A stretch of DNA of 64,000 nucleotides from Harmothoe impar (lineage: Eukaryota > Annelida > Polychaeta > Phyllodocida > Polynoidae): NCBI GenBank assembly GCA_947462335.1, contig OX381708.1, positions 42,039,377 to 42,103,376 of the forward strand, in the 5' to 3' direction. The number at the start of each line of letters is the position of its first letter. Within the stretch, counting starts at the first letter, position 1. The notes below the pieces were generated by a model. That model was not told the origin of the DNA, did no database searches, and saw only the letters and a list, made by a program, of their open reading frames with translations. The translations under genes and the position numbers were made by a program. Positions 49,786-62,013 of the stretch are shown here, piece after piece.

Positions 49786-49972
49786 AGGTGTAGAACAGCA
49801 ATTTAATCCCCACCTCCTCAATACCATGGCTTTGTACACCAACACACTTTTTAGATTCAACACACTTTTGCCAAAAGTGTGTCGTGTGTTACCAAAAAAA
49901 AGTGTGTTAAAAGTGGCTTCAGAAAAGTGTGTTGAAAAGTGTGTAAACGTAACACACTGTTTTTAGAGTGTA

Positions 49973-50499
49973 TGTAATTCGATCAGTGCTCCTCTGAGAA
50001 GCCACTATAAAATGATATTACACAGCCTACATGCCATTAAGGTATACTATACTCCAACCCTCAGGCTGTCATTAGGGCCTTTATTTTAGTTGGATTTAGG
50101 GAAGGTATAAGATAATGCAGTTATATTGTAATTTGCGAAGCAACATATGTTGTAAAGAGTTTTATACAGAAATTACAAACCCTGATGGAAAGGAGAAATC
50201 CCATTGCAGTTGGTACAATGCAATATCCCTCACAAAGCAGATGGGAAATGACTAATGTTAAACAACTAGGCTGAAACAGTTCCAACCTCTTGCAGAAAGG
50301 ACGGCACATAATTCTATAGAGGCTAATAGATAATTAACCTTCTGCTTCTTAACATTTCGCCTCTTAGGACTCCATAGATTGTAGTGTCTGCAACTGCGGC
50401 CTCTACATTACACGTTGTCTGTATCAAAATTCACCAAAACCTCAAAATTATCCTGAACCTGAACGAATTTTGACGTTGTAAAAATGCTATCAACGACCT
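49973..50499. other. Gene-free stretch
   Basis: Unique-looking AT-rich sequence between two transposons. I see nothing codable in it. Confidence 0.4.
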
Positions 50500-50647
50500 C
50501 CCAGGTAACAAAAAAAACGTTATTTTACGTCAAAATAACGTTATAAAATTTCATATAACGTTATGCCATATTAAGGAGCCTGAGAGAAACGTTATTTAAC
50601 GTTATATAACGTTATAAAAAGTTGTATAAGGTTTTTTGTTTACTGGG
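50500..50647. mobile_element. MITE of 148 bp built from ATAACGTTAT palindromes
   Basis: The ends CCCAGGTAACAAAAAA and TTTTTTGTTTACTGGG are imperfect inverted repeats. The interior contains at least six AACGTTAT words, mostly arranged as palindromes, so either strand would fold extensively. Target duplication unclear. Confidence 0.6.
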
Positions 50648-52855
50648 CTTGTTCTAGGACAAGGCCAGCAAAACCGTTAAACAAGTATCCTGTTCTGGAC
50701 CTATATCCCCTTCTAGGTGTATCTAAACTTGACTAATGGGTCATTGATTCAAGAGAATAAAAGCTTGGCAGGGATGCCTCAGAATATCATTTATTTCTTG
50801 ATAGATTTATTGTCTAGTAAAGGTTTTATGCTTCACAAGCCTCCTTGCCAAATCTTTTGCAAGCCTCTAATTAGAGGGGTTGTTTTTAAATGACAGTCCC
50901 CCAGGGCTCACTAATCCCCAGTGATAACACTAGCCTCATTGATAAGGGTAAGGAAGCATATAGAAAGAATCTCTAGAACAGAGGAAGTTAGGTGCCTGTA
51001 AGCCTCTTTCTTAGATTTAAGGGAAAAAATATGAATTGTTCTCTATTGGTAGACAGAAATTCATCGTGCAAAACATCTTCGATTCTCCATCGTGGCTGAT
51101 TTCCATTTTCTCCTGCTTGGTTTGTTTTTTGGTGCTTTTTATCTTCGCTTAATCCATTGGTTTTGCATTTCGAAAGAAGAAAATCGTCTGATGATAGATT
51201 CGTGATATTCTTAGGTGTAATTCCTATAACTTGTCTGAGTCTAAACGTCTAAGGGCTGAGTTTAAACAAAGGTCTAAGATTTACGAACGGAATTTAAATG
51301 GTATACATTATTACACTGATAATTAAAGAACAAAACAGACTGAAATAATTTGGGCACAATACCCTGGTTCGGAACAGGTCTTAGTATGGCTGTCGTGCAG
51401 GATGAACGGTGTTCATGTGTATCCATTCCATTTGTCAATTGCCTAGTACATGTAACAGAATAAATCAATGTGTTATAGAAGGTATAGAATGAGTACTATT
51501 GGAGCCGACTGTACATAACCTGTTTAGAATACAATGCCAGTCTGGATTGGCCACTACAGAAACGATAAACCTTGGGAGATAGTCCAAAGGTCATGTTTTG
51601 TGTAACATGATGTGGTATGTTTTAAGTGTGTAGGTTTGCTTCTGGAGGGTGCTGTCTCTTTCAGTAGGCCTGCTCTGCTCAAAATGCATTGATTTTGTAG
51701 ATTTGACTGATAACAGAGGGATGAGATTACTTCAGTACGAGTACAGGAGCTAGGTAGTCAGTAGCACATTTATCTACTTTCCGTCACATTCATGATGAAA
51801 CAAGGGCTCACTTTATACTGCCATCATTCACTGATGAATTCTCCTATTTTCTTTCAAACTAATAGATACCAAACCTCTCGCAATGGCCTTCTTTCCTCAA
51901 CCTAAACCTGAAACACACCTTTTGGGGTCCTTGATTGTCAGTAAAATTATATTCTTTAGCACACAAAAGGGAAACAAAGGGTGGAGAGTGCTTTTATATT
52001 GTATTAAGATAATCTTATTTCTCATTTATTCAAACAGGAGCAGGTGGCCATTGAGACTAAGGTTGACTCCATTCCAGAATAGTTAAATAAAATTTATGTA
52101 GCTCCTCCGACTGTAAACCTGATGCAGTACCACCTGTTTTGGTGTTAAATCACACATTATCGCCCAGTTACTACCATGTGGCCCCACTGTAGTGCCAGAT
52201 AGATCAGACACTACTACTGACTTTATGGTATACCCTATACTCAAACATGCCCAACAGTAACAAGGTATTCACTGTGTATGGCCGGAGGTTAGGCTCCAAC
52301 CCAGGTACAGCTGTATCCCTGCTATCCACCTAGTATCATTCCCAATAGGACTCAAGTGAAATGCTGCCCCACTAGCCATACAGATTGAGACGAATTCAGC
52401 TGGAGACCTTGTAAAAGGGCCCACTCTCTGATCTATTTCCCGCACTAATCCAATTTGCTTTTGAGCTACTCGGAGGAGCTCGGAAATGTTCGGAACTCCT
52501 CAGGAGTTGCTCGGCAATTGGCCTGGGGAGGTCTTAGAAGCTGTTCCCGTGGCCTCTCTGGCCCTGGTCAAAACCGACCATGGAATGTAATTGATTCTGG
52601 CGCCCAGACCGACAAGCAATATGGACTTGGCATAAAGCCTGAGTGCTTGTAACTTGGCCAGTGGGAGAAAGGGTTGGTGGGGGTGGGGCTGGGGTTGGAA
52701 GGTCATGCTAGGAGTGACGGTGGGGTGGGGGAGGCGAGGATTACATTTATAGTCTGTAGGTGGACTCAGGTATACAGTCTGCCAAAGCTTAAAGGTTCAA
52801 TGGTTTGGCAGATAAATCCCATTTAATGTTAATACATAAAAAGATTCTATATAAT
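50648..52855. other. Gene-free stretch
   Basis: No exon or defined repeat recognised. A G-rich tract lies near 52670-52740. Confidence 0.35.
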
Positions 52856-53055
52856 AGGTCAGTGAGTGAATGAGTGAGTGCGTGAGTGAGTGAAGAGTGA
52901 TTGAGTGAGTGAGTGAGTGAGTGAGTGAGTGAGTGAGTGAGTGAGTGAGTGAGTGAGCGAGTGAATAGTGAGTGAGTGAGTGAGTGAGTGAGTGAGTGAG
53001 TGAGTGAGTGAGTGAGTGAGTGAGTGAGTGAGTGAGCGAGTGAGCAAGCGAGCTG
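52856..53055. repeat. (GTGA)n tetranucleotide microsatellite
   Basis: About 190 bp of GAGT repeats with a few interruptions (AAGAGTGA, GCGAGTGAATAG). The serine/leucine/threonine/histidine frames on the opposite strand are artefacts. Confidence 0.97.
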
Positions 53056-54934
53056 CGCAATGATTGAGTTAATGAATCGGAATCATAATACTATACATTT
53101 GCTAAAGTTTCAGTAAAAATGAAAAATACGAATGATAATAGAATATGAAGGAAGTGGCTTTGAAGCGATGGCTTAGTTCTAACAGCAAAGATTGTTAGTA
53201 CTCTTCATGTTTTGGACAGGCCTTGTTTCCTGACCTATCAGGTACTAGTTTAACCATAATGTCACGTACTGCGTGTTCATATGTACGTACGTGATACGTA
53301 TATGACGGTCCAAACCACGTGACAGTTAGTGGAATTATACAACTGTCGATACTTGTGCAAAGATTGGCCCTGGTGGACAATGTTACTGCTTGTTGGTAAA
53401 CTTGATTAATTCTAGTGACATAATGCCCCATGTGCCAGCATTGGAGCAGACTATTGGTATACCAAATGAAAGAAAGTTAGCAATATGCAAGCATAAAGCT
53501 CTTGCATTCACTCGCGATGCAATTGGTTAGTATAACCGCTATGACATTCCCATACCGTCCTAACCCTGTAACCCCCCCCCCTTCTACACACACATCTACT
53601 TCCATTGCCATGTATATTGCACCCCATGTCTAGGTCACTAACTGTAAACACCAGTGTAGCATCCATGTCATGAATATATATTGGGTCCTCTATGTGGTGG
53701 ACACCAGCACCAAACTCATCAGCAGCCACATGTCCATTGCCTGGTGGTGACACCAACTTTATCCCTGCCCCACTGCACTCTATATTGGTGGCTGACCCAT
53801 TGTAAACAGGACTGTGTTTGTGTTACAAATAAGTGTATTGTTTTCAATAGATCAGATAGGCACTAGTTCGCCAGGGAATGCATTGCTGCCATATATAAGC
53901 AACGCATAACATTGCTCTTCTAATACCTACAAACTGATGATGGATGACCCATAAAAATATTCATCTGTGTAAAATATTCGAGAATTCCATTATTAGCTAG
54001 ATTATGATTTTGGAGTATCCCATCAGAAAGTCATACATATACGGTGTCGATATAAACCCATGGTATATACCAAAAGTGTATATGTTTATGTAAAATGGAT
54101 AAAATCGGAAATTTAGTTCGAAATTGGAAATTATTTATTTTCCGTGAGGCAAACTACAGAAAGAACAGGATGGAAAGAGAAAGAGTTTCCTTTTATATGA
54201 GCAAACACAAATACAGTGCTTTATAGACAGGACACACTGTATTTTATCAGCAGATCCAAGAGATTGGCTGCAGGGTGAAAGACTACCTCATAGCTCTACC
54301 ACTGATGATAGCTTATCTGTCTTGTGGGCGTGCTATTGTCAACCATAAAGCATGTAGCAATAGCAGCTAGTGGCAGATAAGTCCCATTCTACCCTATCCA
54401 TCCTGACTCCCACCCAACACTTTTCATGGGCATGTAAAGCCATGCAATCAGTGGTAGCACATCAACCTAAAGTGATCTGTCTTGCTGATGATATGTAATA
54501 GGAACAATAGCCCGAGCACTCACATTCCCTTTAATAATAGAATAGTGTGTTTTTCTCATTTTACTATTGCCGTAGGTTTCAATGGAAATTATTTGAATGC
54601 ATGCGATGAAATGAATTGATAACCTTTGCTACAAAGCATGAACAGTAATACAACGCCTTTCTACAAAAGCATGTGGCACTATTCTCCTGGCAATTATTAT
54701 TTAGCTTTTATGGTGTTGTGTTCCCACTTTTACTTGAATTCTCATCAGGTTTCATTGGGTTTTGATCATTACCCTTCTGACCTGCGTCGTGCAAAATGTT
54801 TAATGAAAGTAGTATTTTAGGGGAGAACGCATCGATCCAACAAAACACGTTTAAAACTAATATCTCGCCTCACAATGATGCAATCGAATCATCGATCTGT
54901 ATCAGAATAACAATTCTAAGCAGAATGTTTATGT
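53056..54934. other. Gene-free stretch
   Basis: No supported exon. A weak tRNA-like A-box near 53520 suggests a decayed SINE. A poly-C tract lies near 53573-53581. Confidence 0.3.
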
Positions 54935-55345
54935 ATGTAACAACTGGTGTCCTACCCATGTCTACCCCAACCCTTCATCCTGTATGTAACTACTGGTGTC
55001 CTACCCATGTCTACCCCAACCCCTCATCCTGTATGTAACTACTGGTGTCCTACCCATGTCTACCCCAACCCCTCATCCTGTATGTAACTACTGGTGTCCT
55101 GCCCATGTCTACCCCAACCCTTCATCCTGTATGTAACTACTGGTGTCCTGCCCATGTCTACCCCAACCCCTCAGCCTGTATGTAACTACTGGTGTCCTGC
55201 CCATGTCTACCCCAACCCCTCAGCCTGTATGTAACTACTGGTGTCCTGCCCATGTCTACCCGAACCCCTCATCCTGTATGTAACTACTGGTTTCCTGCCC
55301 TTGTCTACCTCCCCTCAATACCCTGTATGTAACTGCTGGTGTTCT
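54935..55345. repeat. Minisatellite, 49-bp unit, about 8.4 copies
   Basis: Units begin with ATGTAAC at 54935, 54984, 55033, 55082, 55131, 55180, 55229, 55278 and 55327 (last one partial), exactly 49 bp apart. Units differ by single changes (CTACCC/CTGCCC, TCATCC/TCAGCC) that cluster by position, as expected from unequal exchange. The unit length is not a multiple of three, so it is not a coding repeat. Confidence 0.97.
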
Positions 55346-58300
55346 GATCATGTCTGCTCCATTTACCCCGAGCTACTCAGCCTAATGGCGGCGATAATTA
55401 CTTGTCCGCTGACTTCACAGGAGCCTGATTTGATTTATGTATTAATATTGCCGCCTCACTACCCCTGATAAAACAGGGCTGGGAAAGTGGGCAGCGTACA
55501 ACAGCTGTGTTTTACATATATAAGTATACAGAGGCATGAGTGTGGCAGTTTCTTCTATACATCAGTAGTGGAGGAAAGTGTCTTTGTCTTGGGTTGAAGA
55601 ATAAATACATCAGTACTCTAGAATGTACTCCTGATGTTTACCAAATTATTTGCTCACCTAGAGGTATAGTTTTTGTTATGGATCGATGAAGGCAAACTCA
55701 CTTTTCTACACCGCCCTTTATCGATCACTAATGATCATTGAGCTAACAGGTATAGTCAGTATTGGTGAATACAGTTTATCATAGTGTATCTTTACAATGT
55801 CACAGAACAATGATCTCCTACTTATACAAGACTCAAATTTCTCCTAGCAGCTATGAGGATGGCCATATCTGGTTGGTTGGAAAGCGGTCGTCTCATTTGT
55901 AATGGGGAAAATTCTGACCTTTGGTAGTTTACAAGGGCTATCACTACTACTGCTACATGTCCACACACAACTATTGAGAAAGTTATAGATCATAAAGTTC
56001 TTTTTCACTGGTAGTCTGTGACTAGTTTGGTTTCTCTAGTACCAGTCAAACGTCAATAGTGTACGAGCCGGAACAAGCATTGTTCAAGATAAGGGCCTGG
56101 GTGAACAAAGGGCTCCCCTCCCTCCTAAAACATCCACAAAAAACGACTTGAGTGGAAACCTACACTCCCTTAGAGGTGGACTGGGAGAGGAAACACAAAC
56201 AATGTAATGGCTCTGTTCAAAGGAAACTGCCCCTCCCAAAGGTCCAGCAATGATTTAGGTACTCTCTGGTGGGAGCTGGCTGGGTCCAGAGGATTAGGCA
56301 GCAAGGGACAGGCTTGGGGGAGGAAATGGAAAGGGGTTGTAGACTGGAGGGGGTTGGAGCGGGGTGGAGGGCATGGGGGGGGGGGAGTGGTGGACAACGG
56401 GTGGCTGAACTTGTACAAGGACAGGATACCGGCATGAGCTGGAGCTGGGGCACGTCCGAACATTCCCTTGGTAAAGGTAGTTTGAGATAATTGACCTAAA
56501 TTGACTGCCAGTGCCTCTTTTCTGCCCTTCCCTCACTCCCTAATCTGCAGTCCTTCAATGGGAGTTAAATTTATCTCCCCCCCCCTCCTCCCCCAACCTC
56601 TATGCCCTTAAAGGCTCAAGCCTTGCTAGCCGTCCAGCAATAGTCGGTGTAGGGCCGGGACTGGTACTCTGGCCTCATCTCCATGAGCTAGTCTTTACTG
56701 ACTCAAGTCTCTGGTGGGAAAAACTCAAATGTATATATAATGGTCTGATTATATTTGTTAAGGCCAGGGCCGGGGCCAAGCACGCCAAGACAGCTCAGGG
56801 ACCGCAGGCAGTGTAAGCATGACCCTGTAACTGGACGAGGTCTGGGTGGGAGGAGCAGGGCAGGAGGAAGTTGGTGGGGAGGCTCAGCAGGACCGACTCG
56901 GGGTAATGAGTGGGTCTCCGGGGGGTGACCACTACGTTTGTCTGCCCGACCTCCTTACTGTTCAGAGTTCCTTCCTACCCCCCCCCCCCCAATCAATACT
57001 AGTCCTGACCGGGTGCCAGAAACAGACAAAAGTCCAGAGGCTTGTGCCTCAATTTTGCAGAGTATTGGTTTATTCACTCCTCTTCTGTTTTTCTAACCCA
57101 TGATACGATCCAGTTTCCATAAACCCCACATGGCTGATCATGACTGCTGCCAACAAACAAGATGGCGCTGGTACGGTTAGGACTTTACTTGTTAGTAGCG
57201 GTGGGCTAGAAGATGAACGGTGCGTTTCTAGACTTCCGCCACATCTGCTGCCAAGGCCAGGACCTCCTGCCCTATAGCTGTGGCTACATTGGCCAGGCAT
57301 GCCCTGGATGACCTTCAAATGGCCCAGAGTTGGCCGTTGTACTTTCAGTGTCCTTTCTGTTTCACCACTGTGTGGTTGTGTCTGGAGGTTCAACTACAAG
57401 CTCCTGGTTATGTTGGCTATGGAGAGTGTCTGTGTGCTAATTGAGGACAACGATGGAGCAATACAGAGCACCAAAAAATAAAGGAAAATGAATATGAGTA
57501 AAAATTCGTTTTACACCATCCACCATGCTTATCTTATTTGCATAATTTTCCCTCCGGGCCTCAATCCTGTTTTCCAGGCCACAGTGCATTCATTACAATA
57601 AAGGTTCAAACTGAATCCAGCATGCTGGGAGGAAAACTTTACTTTGTTAAAAAATACCCTGGGTATCTTAAAGTATTCTGGTCTGGACCTCTATGTTCCA
57701 AGCCATTAAGCTTTTACTGTGATAAATGCCTTCAGTCTCAAAGGATCATTCACAAGATCCCCCCTAGCCACAATTGAGACATTAATCATACACACCGACT
57801 ACATACAACCCCCCCCCCTCCCCGCCTGCCCCCATCCATTGTTGTACATCTTCACCACAGCCCCCTTCCTGCCCCGCCACACAGTGACATCTGGTGGACA
57901 ACGAGTACCCAGTGGTGCTCATCGACTCGCTTAACGGCTTAGTACGCGCCGCTGCCGCCAGAGGCTCTCCAACCTGACCCTAGCCTCAGCCTGCACAGGG
58001 TAGGAGCAGACATAGTCTACAACTCCACTAACCAGACACTAGGTAGGACCAGAATTTGGGGCCCTTGTTGTAATCTCTATATGGGACTACATCCATTTTG
58101 CAGGAGATTCCCTACGGAAGTAAATGGCATTCCACTTTTTCCTTTTTTTTAATAGAAGTAATACTTTTCTGTCATTGGCTGCATTGTTTCATACTCTGAA
58201 CTTATGTGGCTCCAGGTCCCACAAACCAAACTGTACTGATTGCATCGGATCAAATAATATGGCTCTGTTGTGCTACTCCCTGGACCTACCTCTTGTGGAA

Positions 58301-61300
58301 GGTGACTAAAGCAGGCAGAGTTGGGAGGAGATGGGGAGAGGGAGAGGAGAAAGGGGTGGGGTAAGGGGGAATGGGAGGGAACATTTTCACGCCTGATTTG
58401 CTGTTGATAAATGCAGGGGACACAGGGGGACGCCATGCGGGGTTTCTGCTGTTGAGCAGCTCACAAAGCCAATGTAGACTGGGCATCTGGCCGACCACAG
58501 TATTTTATCCAGGGCAAAACCTGTAACGTGCATAGCCCTGGAAATTGGAATAGTTCCCTTCTACTAGGGATATATTTCACCATCTTACAGATAGACCGCA
58601 AGAGCGGCCAGGACTATTGACCTATGTCAAGAACATTATATAAAATTGGTCAATAATATTTTCCTACAAGTTCTGTCCTACAAAGAGTAACCATGGCAAA
58701 ACATCCTTCCAAATTCTAATATTTTTGAGAGATTTTTCCATATTATACAATGTCATGTGATGTACCCCAGCTTTCAGTTTTATATAGACCATTGGTATTA
58801 TGTTGCCTTGACATGAATTGTTATATGCATTTAAATATTGATGGTTAGATCATATCGACATTGCGTTGGCCAGGAATATATTTCAGTTCTTAAGGCGTAT
58901 CAAAGCGGCATCAGTCTACCTCCTATGGTGGTGTACAAGAACATCAAGCAAACCGAGCTGCCCCTAACATAGACTGTCTGAATCAGACCCGGTGTCCAGG
59001 CTAACAAAGCATCACCAGAGGGCAGTGGATTGCCCTCTGAGCTTCTCCCCATGGTACGACCACACAATGAGTACCTCAGGGTTTGAAATGAGCAGCTCAG
59101 AGCAGCCAGTGGCCATAGAAGCCTGGCTGTTATAAGGTATGAATATGGACATGTCTTCTCATGAAAACCCTAGAATGACATCCCTATCTGCTTCCGCCCC
59201 AGTCAACTCGGCCTCTAACCTTCTTACACACCCCACGCCCTTGTTCTATGGCAAGTAAACCCCTATTTATCTACACTATAGAACCCTGGTTTTACACGCA
59301 TACTGACCTATACTATGAATGAGCTGGAAACCACATCTAGACGTTAAGATATGCTTGTATTGGATTTTGTAGAAAGTGAGACACTCTTTCATAAAAACAA
59401 AAGCTCATAGAATTTCTAATAAATACCCCGCATGGTATAAATTGTGGCCCACTGACCACAATAGAATATCCTCCCTATGGCAAGGTAACTAGCTGTGGTT
59501 GTAAAAACATTCTTCAGGTCATTCACTGAAAAGCATAAAGGCATGAACCACCGAGCCATATACTTGGGCTGCTCCTCTCAAAACCTCATCAATCTGTCTA
59601 CCTGTGCGTTCATGTCATCCAATATGTCCCCACACCTGGGCGCGGTGACGCAGTTACGATGGTACAACCTCCCGTTCCCCCACCCCTTATATTTCATATC
59701 AGATGTCACACAAAATAGATATAATTTTATATCTCAATATGCATTGAAACATGTAAATATCAGAGTGTCAGCATTCTCGACAGCTTGTCCTTCTGCTATA
59801 CCCACCCCCATAACCTCCCCACCACTGAGCTGCTCACAATACGACCATATCACCACAGGCCCTTTTTTTCTGTTCCTTCTGTAAACCTAAGTACATATAC
59901 CTCTCTAAAGCAGACATACTCCCCCTTTAAGCCTCCTTCCTCCTGCCCACAACCCCCGCCTACACCCTTCCGCCTTCAGGTACATTAACCACCTGTTGTT
60001 TCCCTACAGGTGGCAGGCCACAGGCTTGGCAGTAACTGCTCAGTGAGAGCAGCTCATTTTGTCAGTGTGTGATGTAGGTCACCGTGCAGCTCTATAGGAG
60101 GTGTTCTGAGGACAATGCATAGTAGCATAACATAACATATTTAACTGTGGTCTTGGGCCACGACGTAATAAGAAAAATAAGTCTAAATTAAAGGACTCTA
60201 AAAACAGAAGTTTATTCTAGCCCTAGGCATTGTTAAAACCTATGCAATTATTATGAACCCTAGCTGTTATCATCGTAGATGCCGAAAAGCCTATGACTGA
60301 ATGATATAGTACAACATACCCTTTAAATATAACGTTCTACCACCACATGTATCATGTGATACATGATAAAAATAGATGATTATTGGTTAAGAATTTTACA
60401 TAGCCGATAGAATCATTTGGTGTAGTAAAGGGTATGATTTCTAACGGATATAAACGACTCCCGTAAGGCAGTCTATGTAGTCAGCTTTATTATATTTAAC
60501 AATGATTATTGTAAAATGGACATATAGTCTCTAAATACTATATCTAATTTGATATATTAGGTGAAGTCTGTATGGGTTTCTGCTGTTTGAGCTAGTATTG
60601 CCCGGGTCAAAGACCAATCCTTATGTACTACTCACACTTCGGGCTTAAATCCTTAGCGCCCTTATAAATAGGGCTCAGTACTGAGTACCACTCCGACTGT
60701 CGCTGGAGGGGTACCGAGATCTGTCCCTTTAATACGAGGCCCCTATACACAAAACTGCACTAGCACTCCCATATATCTTTATATTAATACTTTCGGCCTA
60801 CAGGTACCCCTAGAAAATTCTATTTAATCGTATAATGTAACGTTATCAATTACTTTCCAGCAGCAATGTCAGATAATATAGCAATTTAGAGTCATTGGAG
60901 AGGCCATTGTCACGCAGATTTGCAAGGAATTACATCAATAGCAGACATATTTAAGTTCCGAGGCTTTTAGGATTAAGACTATTGTCCCAGTTAATATATA
61001 CATTACATGTGTCGATAGAAGACCCTTTGTAACGGGTCTCTCCAATTTCAGCCGGTAAATTGTGTATCTCCATATCTAAGACAGGCATATCTTAAAGGGA
61101 TATAATTTCCCATGGGATTCTCTCTGTAATCTTCTGAGTCTGATAGTGAACGAGTGATATGACATTACCCATGTAAATGGTGTAGAGGGCCGGTAATAGA
61201 TTCTATCGGTGTAATCTTGGCATATCTTTAAGAGTCTCCAGTTATTCTACTCCCTATGCATATCCCTCCACGGTAAGAAAGGGGGGGGGGCAGACTCAGA

Positions 61301-61479
61301 GGCTATTGTTTGCCATAGCTGCATTGATATGTATCTTATTACCGTGTCCTTTATAATGTGAGGGTACTACTTAAAATTTCCCTTACAGCAGTTACTCTTA
61401 ATGCAACACAGTGTACATTGAAGCACTGTAGTTCGATACAATTCTAATATGTGCCCAGAACTTTCCTTACGTTTGTAAG
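55346..61479. other. Gene-free stretch with GC-richer islands
   Basis: No exon could be supported. It includes purine/pyrimidine-rich low-complexity islands around 56300-56600 and 56760-57000, several poly-C/poly-G tracts (56378, 56575, 56982, 57810, 61279), a perfect 9-bp-stem hairpin at 59016-59039, and several GAGCAGCT words between 58454 and 60054. Confidence 0.35.
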
Positions 61480-62013
61480 TACAGTGAAACTTCGTTATAA
61501 GGAACTCTGATATAAGGAGACCTTGCTTATAAGGAGCAGATTTGTGTGGTCCCGATTTTTCCCTATACATTTACATAGTAAGAAAACTCTCTTAGAAGGA
61601 GGTGTTTTTACCTTAACCTCTGATATAAGGAGGTAAGTTTGGCTCATTTCCTTATTTCGTACGTGCAAACCTTACACAGGGAAGTTATTTCTCAGGATTA
61701 CAATCACATACTGATTAAAATTGCCCACTGCCCCATCCCATAGAGGTGGGGAGAATATATTTGTAGCTTCCCTAGGGAGGAAGGGAGATCAGAAGCTCCA
61801 TGAAGGGGATCTAGAAGGGGTTTTGACTTGAAATAATACACACACCCATCTGAATTGTATTCAAATCAAGTCTATAAGGGTATAAGAGACACAGGTAGGG
61901 AGTGTTCTGTTGCTGGACCTTTATAAGGCTGACCTTGCTTATAAGGAGACCTTGCTTATAAGGAGCAAATTGCATTGGTCCCAAGGTCCTCCTTATAACG
62001 AAGTTTTACTGTA
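61480..62013. mobile_element. pogo/Tigger-like MITE, 534 bp
   Basis: Inverted ends TACAGTGAAACTTCGTTATA (from 61480) and TATAACGAAGTTTTACTGTA (to 62013) differ at one position, with terminal TA as target duplication. The CAGTG-AAC-TTCGTTATAAGGA style of end is typical of the pogo/Tigger branch of IS630-Tc1-mariner. Internal repeats of CTTATAAGGAGACCTT occur near both ends. No transposase frame. Confidence 0.82.

Larger units (their letters stand above)
48095..49972. mobile_element. TA-flanked non-autonomous transposon, about 1.9 kb, with ACACACTTTT subterminal repeats and tRNA-like inserts
   Basis: Ends: TA-CACTCTAAGAACAGTGTG at the left (48095) and CACACTGTTTTTAGAGTG-TA at the right (to 49972), inverted with respect to each other, with TA target duplications. 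Many ACACACTTTT words sit inside both ends (48130-48235 and 49840-49940). The middle carries two plus-strand tRNA-derived segments and one minus-strand segment. No transposase frame. The left end matches the fragment at 13340-13505, so this is a multi-copy family of Tc1/mariner-like type. Confidence 0.72.

Noticed and set aside
52797..53060. Leucine/threonine/histidine/serine repeat frames on the minus strand
   Set aside because: Translation of a (GTGA)n microsatellite.
53515..53580. Possible tRNA-like segment (ATTGGTTAGTATAACCGC)
   Set aside because: Resembles a tRNA D-arm region, but the rest of the cloverleaf is absent.
54796..55468. Repeated proline-rich frames that might suggest a repeat protein, or a CRISPR-like array
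   Set aside because: The 49-bp unit is not a multiple of three, and there are no unique spacers between units; it is a plain minisatellite in animal DNA.
55858..55925. Possible tRNA-like A-box region (TGGTTGGTTGGAAAGCGGTCGTCTCA)
   Set aside because: No B box at the right distance and no stem pairing; at best a decayed SINE.
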